From Desulfoplanes formicivorans (GTDB taxonomy: Bacteria; Desulfobacterota; Desulfovibrionia; Desulfovibrionales; Desulfomicrobiaceae), in contig NZ_BDFE01000008.1 in NCBI RefSeq assembly GCF_001748225.1, positions 1 through 64,000 of the forward strand: a stretch of DNA of 64,000 bases. The letters are read 5' to 3'. Shown here one piece after another: positions 1-9,313 of this stretch. Position 1 is the first letter of the stretch. Each line of letters begins with the position of its first letter. The notes below the pieces were generated by a model. The model searched no databases. It was given only the letters and a program-made list of their open reading frames with translations, and was not told the DNA's origin. The translations under genes and the position numbers were made by a program.

Positions 1-74
1 TCAAAAACTACAACCTCTCCCCCTGCTCCGCCAAGCCGCCTCACACTCACCTCCCCTTACCACGTCCATCTCCT

Positions 75-105
75 AGCCAGGCCATTCCTGGCTTGTTGCT
101 TTCTG
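75..105 (+). terminator. Possible terminator of an upstream gene
   Basis: The 7-base arms AGCCAGG (75-81) and CCTGGCT (87-93) form a perfect stem with a 5-base loop. The following bases are T-rich but interrupted (TGTTGCTTTCT). It may terminate a + strand gene lying to the left of the window. The broken T tract keeps confidence low. Confidence 0.35.
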
Positions 106-284
106 GTTTATGGATCTACATGATGCTTTCGCGCAGACCTTGAGCATTCTGATCCTGAATCGTTTGGTAATTTGTGAACATACTCGTTGCGCTTAAGTTA
201 TGTGACGCGTGTGTTTGCAGACAATACTTTGCAGGATCGGTGCATTGGGAGGCATTTTTTTACGGAGTCGAGAAATTTTTATCC

Positions 285-344
285 TTGACTTTTTTTCTGA
301 CGGCTGGGAAGGATGTGGGAAAATGTGGTAAACAGTGGGAGAGA
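285..344 (+). promoter_or_regulatory. mraZ promoter region with three MraZ-type boxes and ribosome binding site
   Basis: Three direct repeats, GTGGGA (315-320), GTGGTA (325-330) and GTGGGA (335-340), are spaced exactly 10 bases apart. This is the TGGGN array that MraZ is known to bind in front of its own operon. A TTGACT at 285-290 could be the -35 box, with a poor AAGGAT -10 at 309-314. The last box runs into GGGAGAGA (337-344), the likely Shine-Dalgarno for the GTG start of mraZ, so MraZ binding would cover the start of the transcript. The boxes are clear; the promoter hexamers are a guess. Confidence 0.75.
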
Positions 345-348
345 ATGA

Positions 349-804
349 GTGTTCCGAGGGCATGCACATAGGTCGCAGGATGGGAAGGGTCGTTTGATGC
401 TTCCTCCCGAATTCCGGGAAGAGGCCTTACGGCTTTCTCCTGACGGCCATTTGATGCTGACCAATTTTGATGGATGCGTCGCTGTTTATCCTTTGCCAGA
501 ATGGGAAGAAATTGAAAAAAGTTTTGCCACCCTGAACATGGCCGACCGCAAGGTCCGCAATTTTCATCGTTTTTTTATTTCAGGCGCATCTGAAGTTACT
601 CTCGACAAACAGGGGCGCATACTCATTCCTCCTCATTTGAGAAAGTATGCCGGACTCAAAAAGGAACTGGTCCTTGCCGGGGTTGGGCGCAAATTCGAGA
701 TCTGGGATCTTGAACGCTTTGAAGCCCAACGCATGGAAGTAGAACAGGATTGTGATCCTATTCTGGATTCTCTGGCCGAAAGTGGGTTCGTGTTGAGGTT
801 TTGA
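349..804 (+). CDS. mraZ: MraZ, transcriptional regulator of the division/cell wall cluster
   Basis: The 151-residue protein has two SpoVT/AbrB-like repeats, each with the DxxxR motif of the family (D11-R15 and D86-R90, the latter in LDKQGRILIP). MraZ forms ring-shaped oligomers and binds TGGGN repeats in front of its own operon, and such repeats lie just upstream here (315-340). The start is GTG at 349, preceded by GGGAGAGA. It is the first gene of the dcw cluster, and its TGA stop overlaps the ATG of rsmH (TGATG at 802-806), which suggests translational coupling. Length and position are normal for the family. Confidence 0.96.
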   Translation: MFRGHAHRSQDGKGRLMLPPEFREEALRLSPDGHLMLTNFDGCVAVYPLPEWEEIEKSFATLNMADRKVRNFHRFFISGASEVTLDKQGRILIPPHLRKYAGLKKELVLAGVGRKFEIWDLERFEAQRMEVEQDCDPILDSLAESGFVLRF

Positions 805-1754
805 TGGTAGAAGCTGCACATACATCGGTTCTGGGCCAGGAGGTCGTCGAGTGGATGCGTCCGCGCCCCGGGGGCAGGTACCTGGACGGCACTCTGGGCC
901 TGGGCGGCCACGCCCTGCGCCTGTTTGATGCAGTTGAAGGCAACATTCAGATCCTGGGGACGGACAAGGATCCCGAAGCCATTGCCGCTGCGACATCAAG
1001 GCTGCATGATCATGCGGATCACCTGTTCACGGCCCATTGTTCATTTCGCGATTTTGAACACCCCCTCAAGGAGCTGGGATGGCAAACCCTTGATGGCGTC
1101 CTGTTGGATTTGGGGGTTTCATCCATGCAACTGGATCAGGCCGACAGGGGGTTCAGCTTTGTCAAGGACGGTCCTTTGGACATGCGCATGGACAAGCATT
1201 CCGGCCGTCCCAGCGCCCGGGATCTTATCGCCAGACTGCCGGTTCAAAAGCTCAGGGAGATTATTGGCAAGTACGGGGAAGAGCCCATGGCCGGAAGAAT
1301 TGCCCATGCCATTGCCCGGGCGCGTGAATCCCAGAGCATAGAACGGACGCTGCAGCTCGCTGATATTGTGGCCAAGGCCTATCCGCCGAAACGCCGGGCC
1401 CTGTCCAGAAATCATCCGGCTACTAAAACCTTTCAGGCTATCAGGATTGCTGTCAATCACGAGCTGGATGATCTGCATTTTTTTCTTGAGCGCATTCCTG
1501 ACTATCTTGCTCCAGGGGGCCGTATTGTCGTCATCTCCTTCCATTCCCTTGAAGACCGCATCGTCAAGCAGGTTTTTCGGGAAGAGAGCAAGGGATGCGT
1601 TTGTCCCCGATACCAGCCTGTTTGTGTTTGCGGTCATGTGCAAAGGCTGTGCGTTCTGACCAAGAAGCCTCTGGCCCCCTCCAAGGAGGAAATGGCGTGT
1701 AATCCTCGCAGCCGTAGCGCGAAAATGCGTGTTGCACAGCGTGTATCGTCATAA
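804..1754 (+). CDS. rsmH: 16S rRNA (cytosine-1402 N4) methyltransferase RsmH
   Basis: This 316-residue enzyme (formerly MraW) transfers a methyl group from S-adenosylmethionine to N4 of C1402 in 16S rRNA, in the ribosomal P site. The SAM-binding loop DGTLGLGGH is at residues 28-36, followed by the conserved LLDLGVSSMQLD and RGFSF segments. The C-terminal NPRSRSAKMR is also typical. I chose ATG 804 over the in-frame TTG at 801 because it overlaps the mraZ stop. Only 14 bases separate it from ftsL. Confidence 0.96.
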   Translation: MVEAAHTSVLGQEVVEWMRPRPGGRYLDGTLGLGGHALRLFDAVEGNIQILGTDKDPEAIAAATSRLHDHADHLFTAHCSFRDFEHPLKELGWQTLDGVLLDLGVSSMQLDQADRGFSFVKDGPLDMRMDKHSGRPSARDLIARLPVQKLREIIGKYGEEPMAGRIAHAIARARESQSIERTLQLADIVAKAYPPKRRALSRNHPATKTFQAIRIAVNHELDDLHFFLERIPDYLAPGGRIVVISFHSLEDRIVKQVFREESKGCVCPRYQPVCVCGHVQRLCVLTKKPLAPSKEEMACNPRSRSAKMRVAQRVSS

Positions 1755-1768
1755 GTGAAGGAAAGCGG

Positions 1769-2053
1769 ATGCGTAAGGGACATGAAGTCGGAGCTGTCAT
1801 CATTGCTTTTTGCTGTGCGGTATTTCTGGCCATGGGTCTGGTGTGGGTGAACATCCAACGGGTGGACCTTGCCTATGATCTTCAGAAGATGCAGGCCCTG
1901 TTGTCCCAAAAGGAAGAACTCAACGTCAAACTGGAGATTGAGCGCAACAATCTTCTGGCACCCGCACGATTGCGTTCTGTCGCCAGAAAGGCAGGGTTGT
2001 ACGAAGTTCGGCCAGGACAAATGCGCAAGCTTGATGATTCTGGATATGAATAA
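1769..2053 (+). CDS. ftsL: FtsL-like cell division protein
   Basis: This short (94 aa) bitopic protein has a cytoplasmic tail, one transmembrane segment at about residues 7-27 and a periplasmic coiled coil (about 31-62) rich in Leu, Gln and Glu. A conserved-looking tail follows (PARLRSVARKAGL). FtsL forms a complex with FtsB and FtsQ and activates septal FtsWI. Sequence conservation in FtsL is low, so the call rests on topology, the coiled coil, and the position between rsmH and ftsI. The ribosome binding site is GAAGGA, upstream of ATG 1769. Confidence 0.88.
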   Translation: MRKGHEVGAVIIAFCCAVFLAMGLVWVNIQRVDLAYDLQKMQALLSQKEELNVKLEIERNNLLAPARLRSVARKAGLYEVRPGQMRKLDDSGYE

Positions 2054-2058
2054 CCTGG

Positions 2059-4029
2059 ATGGGGAAGATGGCACGCAAAGGGAGGACTTCATCCGAGGTG
2101 TGGTCCGGCAGAAAGATCGTCATGCTGGCCGTTGTTTTTACCCTGGGGTTGTTGGCCATTTGGTGCCGGGCATATTATGTTCAGATTGTTTCCGGTCACG
2201 CCCTTGTTGAACGAGCCAAGCAGCAGTACTGGGCCTCACGACAGCTGCAGGGAGAACGCGGTGCCATTGTTGATCGTCAGGGGCGGTTACTGGCCAAAAG
2301 CGTGTCAACGTATTCGGTGTTCATCAATCCGGCGCATATCAGGGACAAGAGGAAAACCGTCACGACGCTGCACAAGATTGTTGGGGGATCGAAAAAAAGG
2401 CTCAACAGGCTTGTTCGGGAAAAAAGTTCTTTTGTCTGGGTCGCCAGGCAGATTGGAGATCGTCAGATTGCGCAGCTTCGCAAGGCAGATCTTCCGGGGG
2501 TCTATCTCAAGAAGGAATGGATGCGTCTGTACCCGCAAGGTCATGTGGCCGCACAGCTGCTTGGATTTGTAGGCATTGACGGTAAGGGGCTCGAAGGTCT
2601 GGAGCGGTCCCTTGACGATGTTTTAAGCGGATCATCGGCAAGGCAGCGGGTCCAGCGGGATGCTGCCGGGGCTCACTTGTATAGCGGTCGGGCACAAAAC
2701 AACGTAGATGGTGCGACCGTTTCCCTGACCATTGACAGCGTTATTCAAAGTGTTGCCGAAGATGCCCTGGCAGAATCTGTTGTAACATTTCATGGTAAAA
2801 CCGGTGTATGTCTCGTTGTGGAGGTACCGACCGGAGATATCCTTGCCTGGGCCCATTATCCGTTTTTTGATCCCAACCAATATGCCAAAAGCAATGCCCG
2901 GGTTTGGAAAAATCGCATGTGCCTTGATCTTGTGGAGCCAGGATCAACGTTCAAACCTTTTGTGGTGGCGGCAGCGTTGCAGCATTCGGTTTGTACCCCT
3001 GATTCACGTTTTTTTTGCGAGCAGGGCGAATGGCGCATCGGACGCAATCGGATTCGGGATACGCATGCCTATGAAACGTTGCGCGTCGATGAAATTATGC
3101 GTTATTCCAGTAACATAGGGATGTCCAAAATTGGCCTTGCTTTGGGACCTGAACGTTTGTACCGCCAACTGCGCCGTTTCGGATTTCTTGGAACCACGGA
3201 TGTCCGCGTGCCTGGGGAAGCCAAGGGGCTGATTCGTCCTCCCCAGACCTGGACCAAGTTCGATTTGGCGGCGGCATCCTTTGGTCAGGGAGTGGCCATC
3301 ACTCCTTTGCAACTGGCCAGAGGGTATCTGGTACTGGCCAACAAGGGCAAAATGCGTCCCCTGCGCATAGTCCGGGGAATCGACAAAGCCCCTTCCACCC
3401 GGCAGGTCGTGAGAAGGGATGTGGCCGAGGCGGTGCTACGTATGCTTCGGGACGTTGTGGAGGATGACGGAACCGGCAAATTGGCCAGAATTCCCGGCGT
3501 GGAAGTCGGCGGCAAGACAGGTACGGCCCAGAAGCCTACACCAAAGGGCGGGTACGGCGATCATTTTTTGGCATCCTTTGTCGGTTTCATCCCGGCTTTG
3601 GAGCCCAAATATCTCATTTTGGTCATGGTTGATGAGCCCCATCCCCAGCATTACGGGGGTGTTGTCAGCGCGCCCGTGTTCAAAAAGGTCGGCATGAAGC
3701 TGCTTGCCTACCGGGGCGAAGCTCCCCTTCAGGAGAGAACCATGCCGGTGGCCGGAGAGACCGTCAGGGACGTCTCGATCAAGTCGCCTGTTCAAAGGGG
3801 CTTGAACAGGGAGCAGGCAACTGACGACAAGGTTCCCGATTTGTGTGGAGCATACTTGAGACATGCAGTTGCAACAATGGCTCGACATGGTGTGGTCCCT
3901 CAAATCATGGGAAAAGGAACCGTGGTGCGACGGCAGCAACCCAAGCCCGGATCTTCATGGAACCAGTCCAAGGCTGGATCCTGGAAACTCTGGGTGACAA
4001 CGAAGAGGTCAAAGGATCCATGTCGATAA
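2059..4029 (+). CDS. ftsI: FtsI-type class B penicillin-binding protein with C-terminal PASTA domain
   Basis: This is the septal peptidoglycan transpeptidase (PBP3 type), 656 aa. One transmembrane helix near residues 17-38 anchors it, followed by the dimerisation/pedestal region. The transpeptidase motifs are SxxK at S296-K299 (GSTFKP), SSN at 350-352 and KTGT from K486. After the catalytic domain, residues of about 590-650 (starting KVPDLCGAYL) form a single PASTA repeat, which E. coli FtsI lacks. A second ATG at 2068 is an alternative start. The last 10 bases overlap murE. Beta-lactams would acylate S296. Confidence 0.95.
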   Translation: MGKMARKGRTSSEVWSGRKIVMLAVVFTLGLLAIWCRAYYVQIVSGHALVERAKQQYWASRQLQGERGAIVDRQGRLLAKSVSTYSVFINPAHIRDKRKTVTTLHKIVGGSKKRLNRLVREKSSFVWVARQIGDRQIAQLRKADLPGVYLKKEWMRLYPQGHVAAQLLGFVGIDGKGLEGLERSLDDVLSGSSARQRVQRDAAGAHLYSGRAQNNVDGATVSLTIDSVIQSVAEDALAESVVTFHGKTGVCLVVEVPTGDILAWAHYPFFDPNQYAKSNARVWKNRMCLDLVEPGSTFKPFVVAAALQHSVCTPDSRFFCEQGEWRIGRNRIRDTHAYETLRVDEIMRYSSNIGMSKIGLALGPERLYRQLRRFGFLGTTDVRVPGEAKGLIRPPQTWTKFDLAAASFGQGVAITPLQLARGYLVLANKGKMRPLRIVRGIDKAPSTRQVVRRDVAEAVLRMLRDVVEDDGTGKLARIPGVEVGGKTGTAQKPTPKGGYGDHFLASFVGFIPALEPKYLILVMVDEPHPQHYGGVVSAPVFKKVGMKLLAYRGEAPLQERTMPVAGETVRDVSIKSPVQRGLNREQATDDKVPDLCGAYLRHAVATMARHGVVPQIMGKGTVVRRQQPKPGSSWNQSKAGSWKLWVTTKRSKDPCR

Positions 4030-5480
4030 TTTTCGACCAAGCTCGCTGGGATGAGCTCAAGGAGCGGGTCCGGCAGGGACTGCATGTCAAAACCCATTCG
4101 GCACTGGTCGAACAGGGAGACGTTTTCATTGCCCTTCCGGGTACACGGCATGACGGAACCATGTATATTGATCAGGCATTGGAACGAGGGGCCTCGTATA
4201 TCGTTGCCTGCAATGTCAATCGTTGGGCTCACGATGTTTCTGCGGAGTTCCTGGTTCATCCTTCCCCGCGCCAGGCCTTGGGCGAACTGGCGGCTGCCCG
4301 TTTCGGCACGGGGAATATGCACATGAAGATAGTCGGGATTACCGGGACCAACGGCAAGACTACTACCAGCTATCTGATCGAACACCTTCTGACATCGGCG
4401 GGCAAGAAGGTGGGCGTCATCGGTACGGTCAATGTCCGCTGGCCCGGCCATTGTCACGATGTGGGCATGACCACGCCGGATTGTTGGACCCTCCACGATT
4501 TTTTGGCCCGCATGCGTGAAGATGGGGTCGATGTTGTGTGCATGGAGGTTTCCTCTCATGCACTGGATCAGGAACGGGTGGCCGGTATCACCTTTGATGT
4601 GGCCGTGTTCACCAATCTGACCCAGGATCATCTGGATTACCATCATGACATGGAATCCTATTTCCTGGCCAAGGCACGGTTGTTTCAGGGATCCCAAGGG
4701 GATGAGCCCCTTGGGATTATCAATGTCAATGACCCGTACGGAAAGCGGCTTCAGAAAGCCAGATCCCATTGCATGGGCTATGGTTTGGAAACAGGTGCTT
4801 TGGGCAACGGGCTTGGTGGCCGGCTAAAGGCCTGCACGCGCAAGGGCCTGGAACTGGTCATGGAGTATAACGGGGAGCAGTGGTTTTTGTCCTCACCCCT
4901 GGTGGGGCGTCACAATGCCATGAACCTGCTGGCTGCCCAGGCCGTGGGACTTTCTTTGGGATTGCCCGTTTCTGCCATGCAGGACCTGCAATCCTTTGCA
5001 GGGGTACCGGGACGTCTGCAGCGCGTTGTCAATGCTCGCGGGCTGGATATCTTTGTTGATTACGCCCATACGCCCGACGCGTTGGAAAAGGTCTGTCAGG
5101 CCCTGAAAGGCTTGGGGTTCAAGCGACTGCATGTGGTCTTTGGGTGCGGCGGGGATCGTGATCATTCCAAGCGGCCTCGCATGGGGGCGGCCGTGGCGGC
5201 CACGGCCGATGTGGCCATCGTCACCTCGGACAATCCCCGGCATGAAGCCCCCGAGGCGATCATTGATCAGATCCTGCCAGGTATGAACGGGACTGTTGCA
5301 ACCATACTGCGTGAAGTGGACAGGCGGGCTGCCATATCCAGAGCCATTGACGGCATGGAACCAGGCGACGTGCTGCTTGTCGCCGGCAAGGGGCATGAAA
5401 CCTATCAACAGATTGGCGATACCAAATATCCTTTTGATGACGTTCAGGTCATCATGGAATTATTGCATGCCGAGGAATAA
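4020..5480 (+). CDS. murE: UDP-MurNAc-L-Ala-D-Glu:meso-diaminopimelate ligase MurE
   Basis: This cytoplasmic Mur ligase (486 aa) adds meso-diaminopimelate to UDP-MurNAc-dipeptide using ATP. The P-loop GTNGKTTT has its lysine at K113. The DNPR motif at residues 404-407 is the signature that selects diaminopimelate over lysine, and indicates a Gram-negative type wall. The frame is open further upstream into ftsI, but family length and an AAAGGA ribosome binding site in front of ATG 4020 decide the start. It overlaps the ftsI stop by 10 bases. Confidence 0.96.
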   Translation: MSIIFDQARWDELKERVRQGLHVKTHSALVEQGDVFIALPGTRHDGTMYIDQALERGASYIVACNVNRWAHDVSAEFLVHPSPRQALGELAAARFGTGNMHMKIVGITGTNGKTTTSYLIEHLLTSAGKKVGVIGTVNVRWPGHCHDVGMTTPDCWTLHDFLARMREDGVDVVCMEVSSHALDQERVAGITFDVAVFTNLTQDHLDYHHDMESYFLAKARLFQGSQGDEPLGIINVNDPYGKRLQKARSHCMGYGLETGALGNGLGGRLKACTRKGLELVMEYNGEQWFLSSPLVGRHNAMNLLAAQAVGLSLGLPVSAMQDLQSFAGVPGRLQRVVNARGLDIFVDYAHTPDALEKVCQALKGLGFKRLHVVFGCGGDRDHSKRPRMGAAVAATADVAIVTSDNPRHEAPEAIIDQILPGMNGTVATILREVDRRAAISRAIDGMEPGDVLLVAGKGHETYQQIGDTKYPFDDVQVIMELLHAEE

Positions 5481-5522
5481 CGTTATTTCCCGGTATGTGC
5501 ATAGAATTTTCAAGGAAGTGTC

Positions 5523-6899
5523 ATGCGACTAGGGCTTTGGGAAATAGCGACCGCCATGGACGCCATGGGTGATGTGACGGAAAACAACAACCGTGATGTC
5601 CTTGGCGTGCAAACCGACAGCCGGCTCGTGCGGCGCGGAGATCTTTTTGTTTGTATCGTGGGCAAAAACATGGACGGGCACTGTTTTGCCGCTGAAGCCG
5701 CCCGCAAAGGCGCGTGTGCCATTGTGGCCCATTCCCCGCTTCCCGAGATCGATTCGGGCGTTCCCGTACTGCTGGTACGGAATACCCTTGAGGCCCTGGG
5801 ACGTCTGGCCCTTTACTGGCGCACCCGGACAGGTGCCACGGTCATCGGGATTACCGGATCGGCCGGCAAGACAACGGTCCGGGAGATGCTGGCCTCCCTT
5901 CTGGCCATGCGCGGCAAGACCGCCAGGAATAGCAAAAATTGGAACAACCAGCTTGGCCTGCCTCTGTCCATGCTCGCCTGTTCAGGGGATGAAATGTTCT
6001 GGGTCATGGAATTGGGGATCAGCAGACCCGGTGACATGGAAGAGCTCGGGGCCATTTTGCGTCCCGATCATGTGCTGATTACCAATGTGGGGCCCTGTCA
6101 TCTGGAAGGGCTTGAAGACGTTGTTGGCGTGGCCAAGGCCAAGGCAACCCTTATGGAGTACATGTCTGCTGCGGGAACCGCTGTGGTCAGCAAGGATTAT
6201 CCCGAGCTGGTGGAGCAGGTCGGTCAGTACGCTGCGCATTCCGTTTTGTTTTCGACACAGGATGCCTTGTCGCCTTTTTCTGCCGTCTATGAGGGGATGG
6301 ACGACCAGGGTATGGGGCGGTTTCGATTGACCCTGAACGGCCAGGCCAGAACTTTGTCCCTGCCCATGCATGGGCAGGAAATGGCTGAAAATTGTATTGC
6401 CGTGGCCACCATGGCCCGATGTCTTGGCATGGATTCGGAAACCATCCTGCAGGGGCTGGCCACGCATGTCCCGGTCGCCCAACGGTTCAGGGTTACAACC
6501 CGGGGGTTGTGGACCGTGATCGACGATACCTACAACGCCAACCCCCTTTCCATGCGTTGTTCCATTGAACGTGCCGGATTGCTTCATCCCGACGACCCTC
6601 TGGTCCTGGTGCTGGGAGAGATGAAGGAACTGGGCGATTATGCGGGCAAGGGACATGTTGATTTGGGCACCTGGGTCGGCCAATCATCCGCCTCGCTGCT
6701 TTTTTTCGCCGGAGAACACGCTGACGATGTCCGTCAGGGCCTTGGCGCGTGGGACGGTCGTTTTGTTCCCGTGGCCTCTCCTGACGAGTTGCGCGATCAT
6801 GTCCGTCTGTTACCGTCCCGGGGAACCATTTTGTTCAAGGGATCGCGGAGTTGCAGGATGGAGAAATATCTCGAGGTTTTTTTGGGGGAACAGGGATGA
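5523..6899 (+). CDS. murF: UDP-MurNAc-tripeptide:D-Ala-D-Ala ligase MurF
   Basis: This 458-residue Mur ligase joins D-Ala-D-Ala to the UDP-MurNAc-tripeptide, the last cytoplasmic step before MraY. It has the P-loop [14 protein letters not shown], the [10 protein letters not shown] region of the central domain and [11 protein letters not shown] in the C-terminal domain, all typical of MurF. ATG 5523 follows AAGGAAGTGTC. The ddl gene that would supply D-Ala-D-Ala is not in this cluster. The stop shares bases with the mraY start (ATGA at 6896-6899). Confidence 0.96.
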   Translation: MRLGLWEIATAMDAMGDVTENNNRDVLGVQTDSRLVRRGDLFVCIVGKNMDGHCFAAEAARKGACAIVAHSPLPEIDSGVPVLLVRNTLEALGRLALYWRTRTGATVIGITGSAGKTTVREMLASLLAMRGKTARNSKNWNNQLGLPLSMLACSGDEMFWVMELGISRPGDMEELGAILRPDHVLITNVGPCHLEGLEDVVGVAKAKATLMEYMSAAGTAVVSKDYPELVEQVGQYAAHSVLFSTQDALSPFSAVYEGMDDQGMGRFRLTLNGQARTLSLPMHGQEMAENCIAVATMARCLGMDSETILQGLATHVPVAQRFRVTTRGLWTVIDDTYNANPLSMRCSIERAGLLHPDDPLVLVLGEMKELGDYAGKGHVDLGTWVGQSSASLLFFAGEHADDVRQGLGAWDGRFVPVASPDELRDHVRLLPSRGTILFKGSRSCRMEKYLEVFLGEQG

Positions 6900-7972
6900 T
6901 CTATCATCTTCTCTACCCCCTGAGCGGCGATATGGGTGTGCTCAACGTCCTTCGGTACATCACCTTCAGATCCATGCTGGCCATGCTCACGGCCCTTGTC
7001 TTGAGTATCATTTTCGGCCCCGCGTTCATCGGCTGGCTCAAGAAGATCAAGTGTGGACAGTACATTCAGGAAGACGGACCCAAGCATCAGAGCAAGGCCG
7101 GTACGCCGACCATGGGCGGGGCCTTTCTGGGCCTTTGTCTGCTGGTAAGTGTTCTCATATGGGGCAATCTGAAAAATCCCTATCTGTGGCTGACCATCTT
7201 CGTGTTTTCCGGGTTCGGCCTGGTGGGTTTTGTGGACGACTACATCAAAGAAGTGCGCAAGAACAATCAGGGCCTCACGGCCAGAACCAAGTTCGTGGGA
7301 CAGGTCATTGTGGCCTGTGGCGCCTTGACCATCCTGATTACCATGCCCGGGTACAGCAGTGAGCTCATGGTTCCCTTTTTCAAGTCCATACGGCCCGATT
7401 TCGGGTGGTGGTACATCCCCTTTGCCCTGCTGGTCATGGTCGGGTCATCCAATGGGGTCAATCTCACGGACGGACTCGACGGGCTGGCCATAGGTCCCAG
7501 TGTGGTCAGCGCTGGATGTTTGGGGATTTTTCTCTATCTTGCCGGGCATGTGGAATTGGCCCGGTATCTCCAGGTGGCCTATATCCCCGGAGTGGGCGAG
7601 GTGGCGGTTTTTTGCGGGGCCATGGTGGGTGCGGGCCTGGGATTTCTCTGGTTCAATGCCTATCCTGCCCAGGTATTCATGGGTGACGTGGGCAGCCTGA
7701 GCATCGGTGGAACCCTCGGATTCATGGCGGTATTGTGCAAGCAGGAACTGCTTCTTGTCATTATTGGTGGCCTGTTTGTCATTGAGACTCTTTCTGTGGT
7801 CCTGCAAGTGGGCTATTTCAAAATGAGCGGAGGCAAGCGTATTTTTCGCATGGCTCCGCTGCATCATCATTTCGAGCTCAAGGGCATTCCCGAGTCCAAG
7901 ATCATCATCAGGTTCTGGATCCTTTCCATTCTTTTGTGCTTCATGGCTCTGGCAACCCTCAAACTCAGATAA
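6896..7972 (+). CDS. mraY: Phospho-MurNAc-pentapeptide transferase MraY
   Basis: This integral membrane enzyme (358 aa, about ten transmembrane helices) transfers phospho-MurNAc-pentapeptide to undecaprenyl phosphate, giving lipid I. The diagnostic motifs are present: FVDDYIKE with the catalytic aspartates, [23 protein letters not shown] and the [10 protein letters not shown] loop. ATG 6896 is the natural start because it overlaps the murF TGA and gives the usual N-terminus ([10 protein letters not shown]), although the frame is open upstream. Confidence 0.97.
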   Translation: MIYHLLYPLSGDMGVLNVLRYITFRSMLAMLTALVLSIIFGPAFIGWLKKIKCGQYIQEDGPKHQSKAGTPTMGGAFLGLCLLVSVLIWGNLKNPYLWLTIFVFSGFGLVGFVDDYIKEVRKNNQGLTARTKFVGQVIVACGALTILITMPGYSSELMVPFFKSIRPDFGWWYIPFALLVMVGSSNGVNLTDGLDGLAIGPSVVSAGCLGIFLYLAGHVELARYLQVAYIPGVGEVAVFCGAMVGAGLGFLWFNAYPAQVFMGDVGSLSIGGTLGFMAVLCKQELLLVIIGGLFVIETLSVVLQVGYFKMSGGKRIFRMAPLHHHFELKGIPESKIIIRFWILSILLCFMALATLKLR

Positions 7973-7987
7973 GGAACAGGCAGAACA

Positions 7988-9313
7988 ATGCACGAACTTA
8001 TTCATCCGGGACAGCTGAAAGGCCATCATGCTGCTGTGGTCGGAGCCGGTCGTTCGGGCATTGCTGCCGCCCGGCTTCTGGCCGCTCTGGGGGCTTGTAC
8101 GCGGCTGATGGAGCGAGACGAGAGCAGGATTACGTCCAAGGACAGGGATCTGGCCCTGGAACTTGGTTGGGATATGCGTATTGGCGAACATACGGCCGAG
8201 GATTTTGCCGGTGTGGATCTCGTGGTCCTCAGCCCGGGTGTACCTCTGTCTTCCCTTGCCTCCCTGCTTCCCGAGGGGGTCAAGGTAATCTCCGAGCTGG
8301 AACTGGCCTCGTGGTTCGTGTCCGAACCCATGATCGCAGTGACCGGAACAACCGGCAAGACAACAACCACTGCTCTCATCGGGCATGTTCTGGAACGCTG
8401 CGGCAAGACCGTGTTCGTGGGCGGCAATATTGGTGTTCCCCTTTCCGAGTATCTTCTTGCCGAAAAGCCTGCCGACATTCTGGTATTGGAGGTAAGTTCC
8501 TTCCAGTTGCAGCACACGGATTCCTTCCATCCCATGGTTGGTGTTTTTGTAAATTTTTCGCCCAATCATCTGGATGTGCATACCAGTGAGGAAGAATATT
8601 TCATGGCCAAGTTGGCCCTTTTTGCCAATATGCGGGAAAGGGATCTGGCCGTCCTTCACTTGAGTCTCAAGGACGAGCTTGAAGCCCGAACGTTCACCAG
8701 GGCCAAACGAATTTATTATGTGGGAACGGACCGGTTCGACTGCCCAAGTCTTTCCGGTCCCCACAATCAGGAGAATCTGGAGGCTGCCTGGCTGGCATGT
8801 CGGTATTTCGGCATCACTCAGGAAGACATGGCCCGCACCCTTGCTGATTTTCGGCCCAAGCCCCACCGGCTGGAGCGGATCGGCGAACATCAGGGGGTCT
8901 GTTTTGTTGACGATTCCAAGGCCACAACCCTGACCGCCCTTGAAGCGGCTCTCAAAAGCTTTGAACAGCCTGTTATCCTGCTGGCAGGGGGGATATTCAA
9001 GGGAGGGGATCCGTCTTCCCTGACCCCTCTTTTCAGGGAACGGGTCAAGGCGGTTTGTCTGTTCGGGGCGAGCAGGGAGGTTTTTGAACCGGCATGGCGT
9101 GCTGCGTGCCCGACAACCTGGAACCCGACACTGGAAGAGGCCGTTCAGACGGCATGCCAACAGGCCCAATCCGGCGATGTTGTCCTGTTGTCACCGGCTA
9201 CCTCCAGTTTTGATCTGTTTGAGAACTACAAGGCCCGAGGAAAGGCGTTTTGCAAAGCTGTCGAGGCATATTATGGGGAACTCGTCACACACTGCGACCA
9301 GATTGGGGATTGA
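7988..9313 (+). CDS. murD: UDP-MurNAc-L-alanine:D-glutamate ligase MurD
   Basis: This 441-residue cytoplasmic ligase adds D-glutamate to UDP-MurNAc-L-Ala with ATP. It has the N-terminal Rossmann-type nucleotide-binding start (VVGAGRSGIAAARLL), the P-loop GTTGKTTTTALI, and the C-terminal segment FVDDSKATTLTALEAAL that is characteristic of MurD. Start ATG 7988 follows AAGGAACAGG. The 3' end overlaps ftsW by 41 bases in another frame. Confidence 0.96.
   Translation: MHELIHPGQLKGHHAAVVGAGRSGIAAARLLAALGACTRLMERDESRITSKDRDLALELGWDMRIGEHTAEDFAGVDLVVLSPGVPLSSLASLLPEGVKVISELELASWFVSEPMIAVTGTTGKTTTTALIGHVLERCGKTVFVGGNIGVPLSEYLLAEKPADILVLEVSSFQLQHTDSFHPMVGVFVNFSPNHLDVHTSEEEYFMAKLALFANMRERDLAVLHLSLKDELEARTFTRAKRIYYVGTDRFDCPSLSGPHNQENLEAAWLACRYFGITQEDMARTLADFRPKPHRLERIGEHQGVCFVDDSKATTLTALEAALKSFEQPVILLAGGIFKGGDPSSLTPLFRERVKAVCLFGASREVFEPAWRAACPTTWNPTLEEAVQTACQQAQSGDVVLLSPATSSFDLFENYKARGKAFCKAVEAYYGELVTHCDQIGD

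Larger units (their letters stand above)
1..348. other. Non-coding leader region upstream of the dcw cluster
   Basis: I find no convincing gene here: the short open frames lack ribosome binding sites and recognisable sequence. The first 60 bases are pyrimidine-rich. A hairpin lies at 75-93 and the mraZ promoter/operator at 285-344. The bases in between (about 106-284) show no clear structure and probably separate an upstream gene outside the window from mraZ. Confidence 0.6.

Noticed and set aside
3843-4019. Extended N-terminus of MurE starting within ftsI
   Set aside because: The added residues are out of keeping with the MurE family and come from the ftsI 3' end in another frame; ATG 4020 has its own ribosome binding site.
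7445-9169. Long antisense open frame (574 codons) opposite mraY and murD
   Set aside because: It lies entirely opposite two certain genes, shows no family motif or ribosome binding site, and reflects the lack of stop codons opposite biased GC-rich codons.
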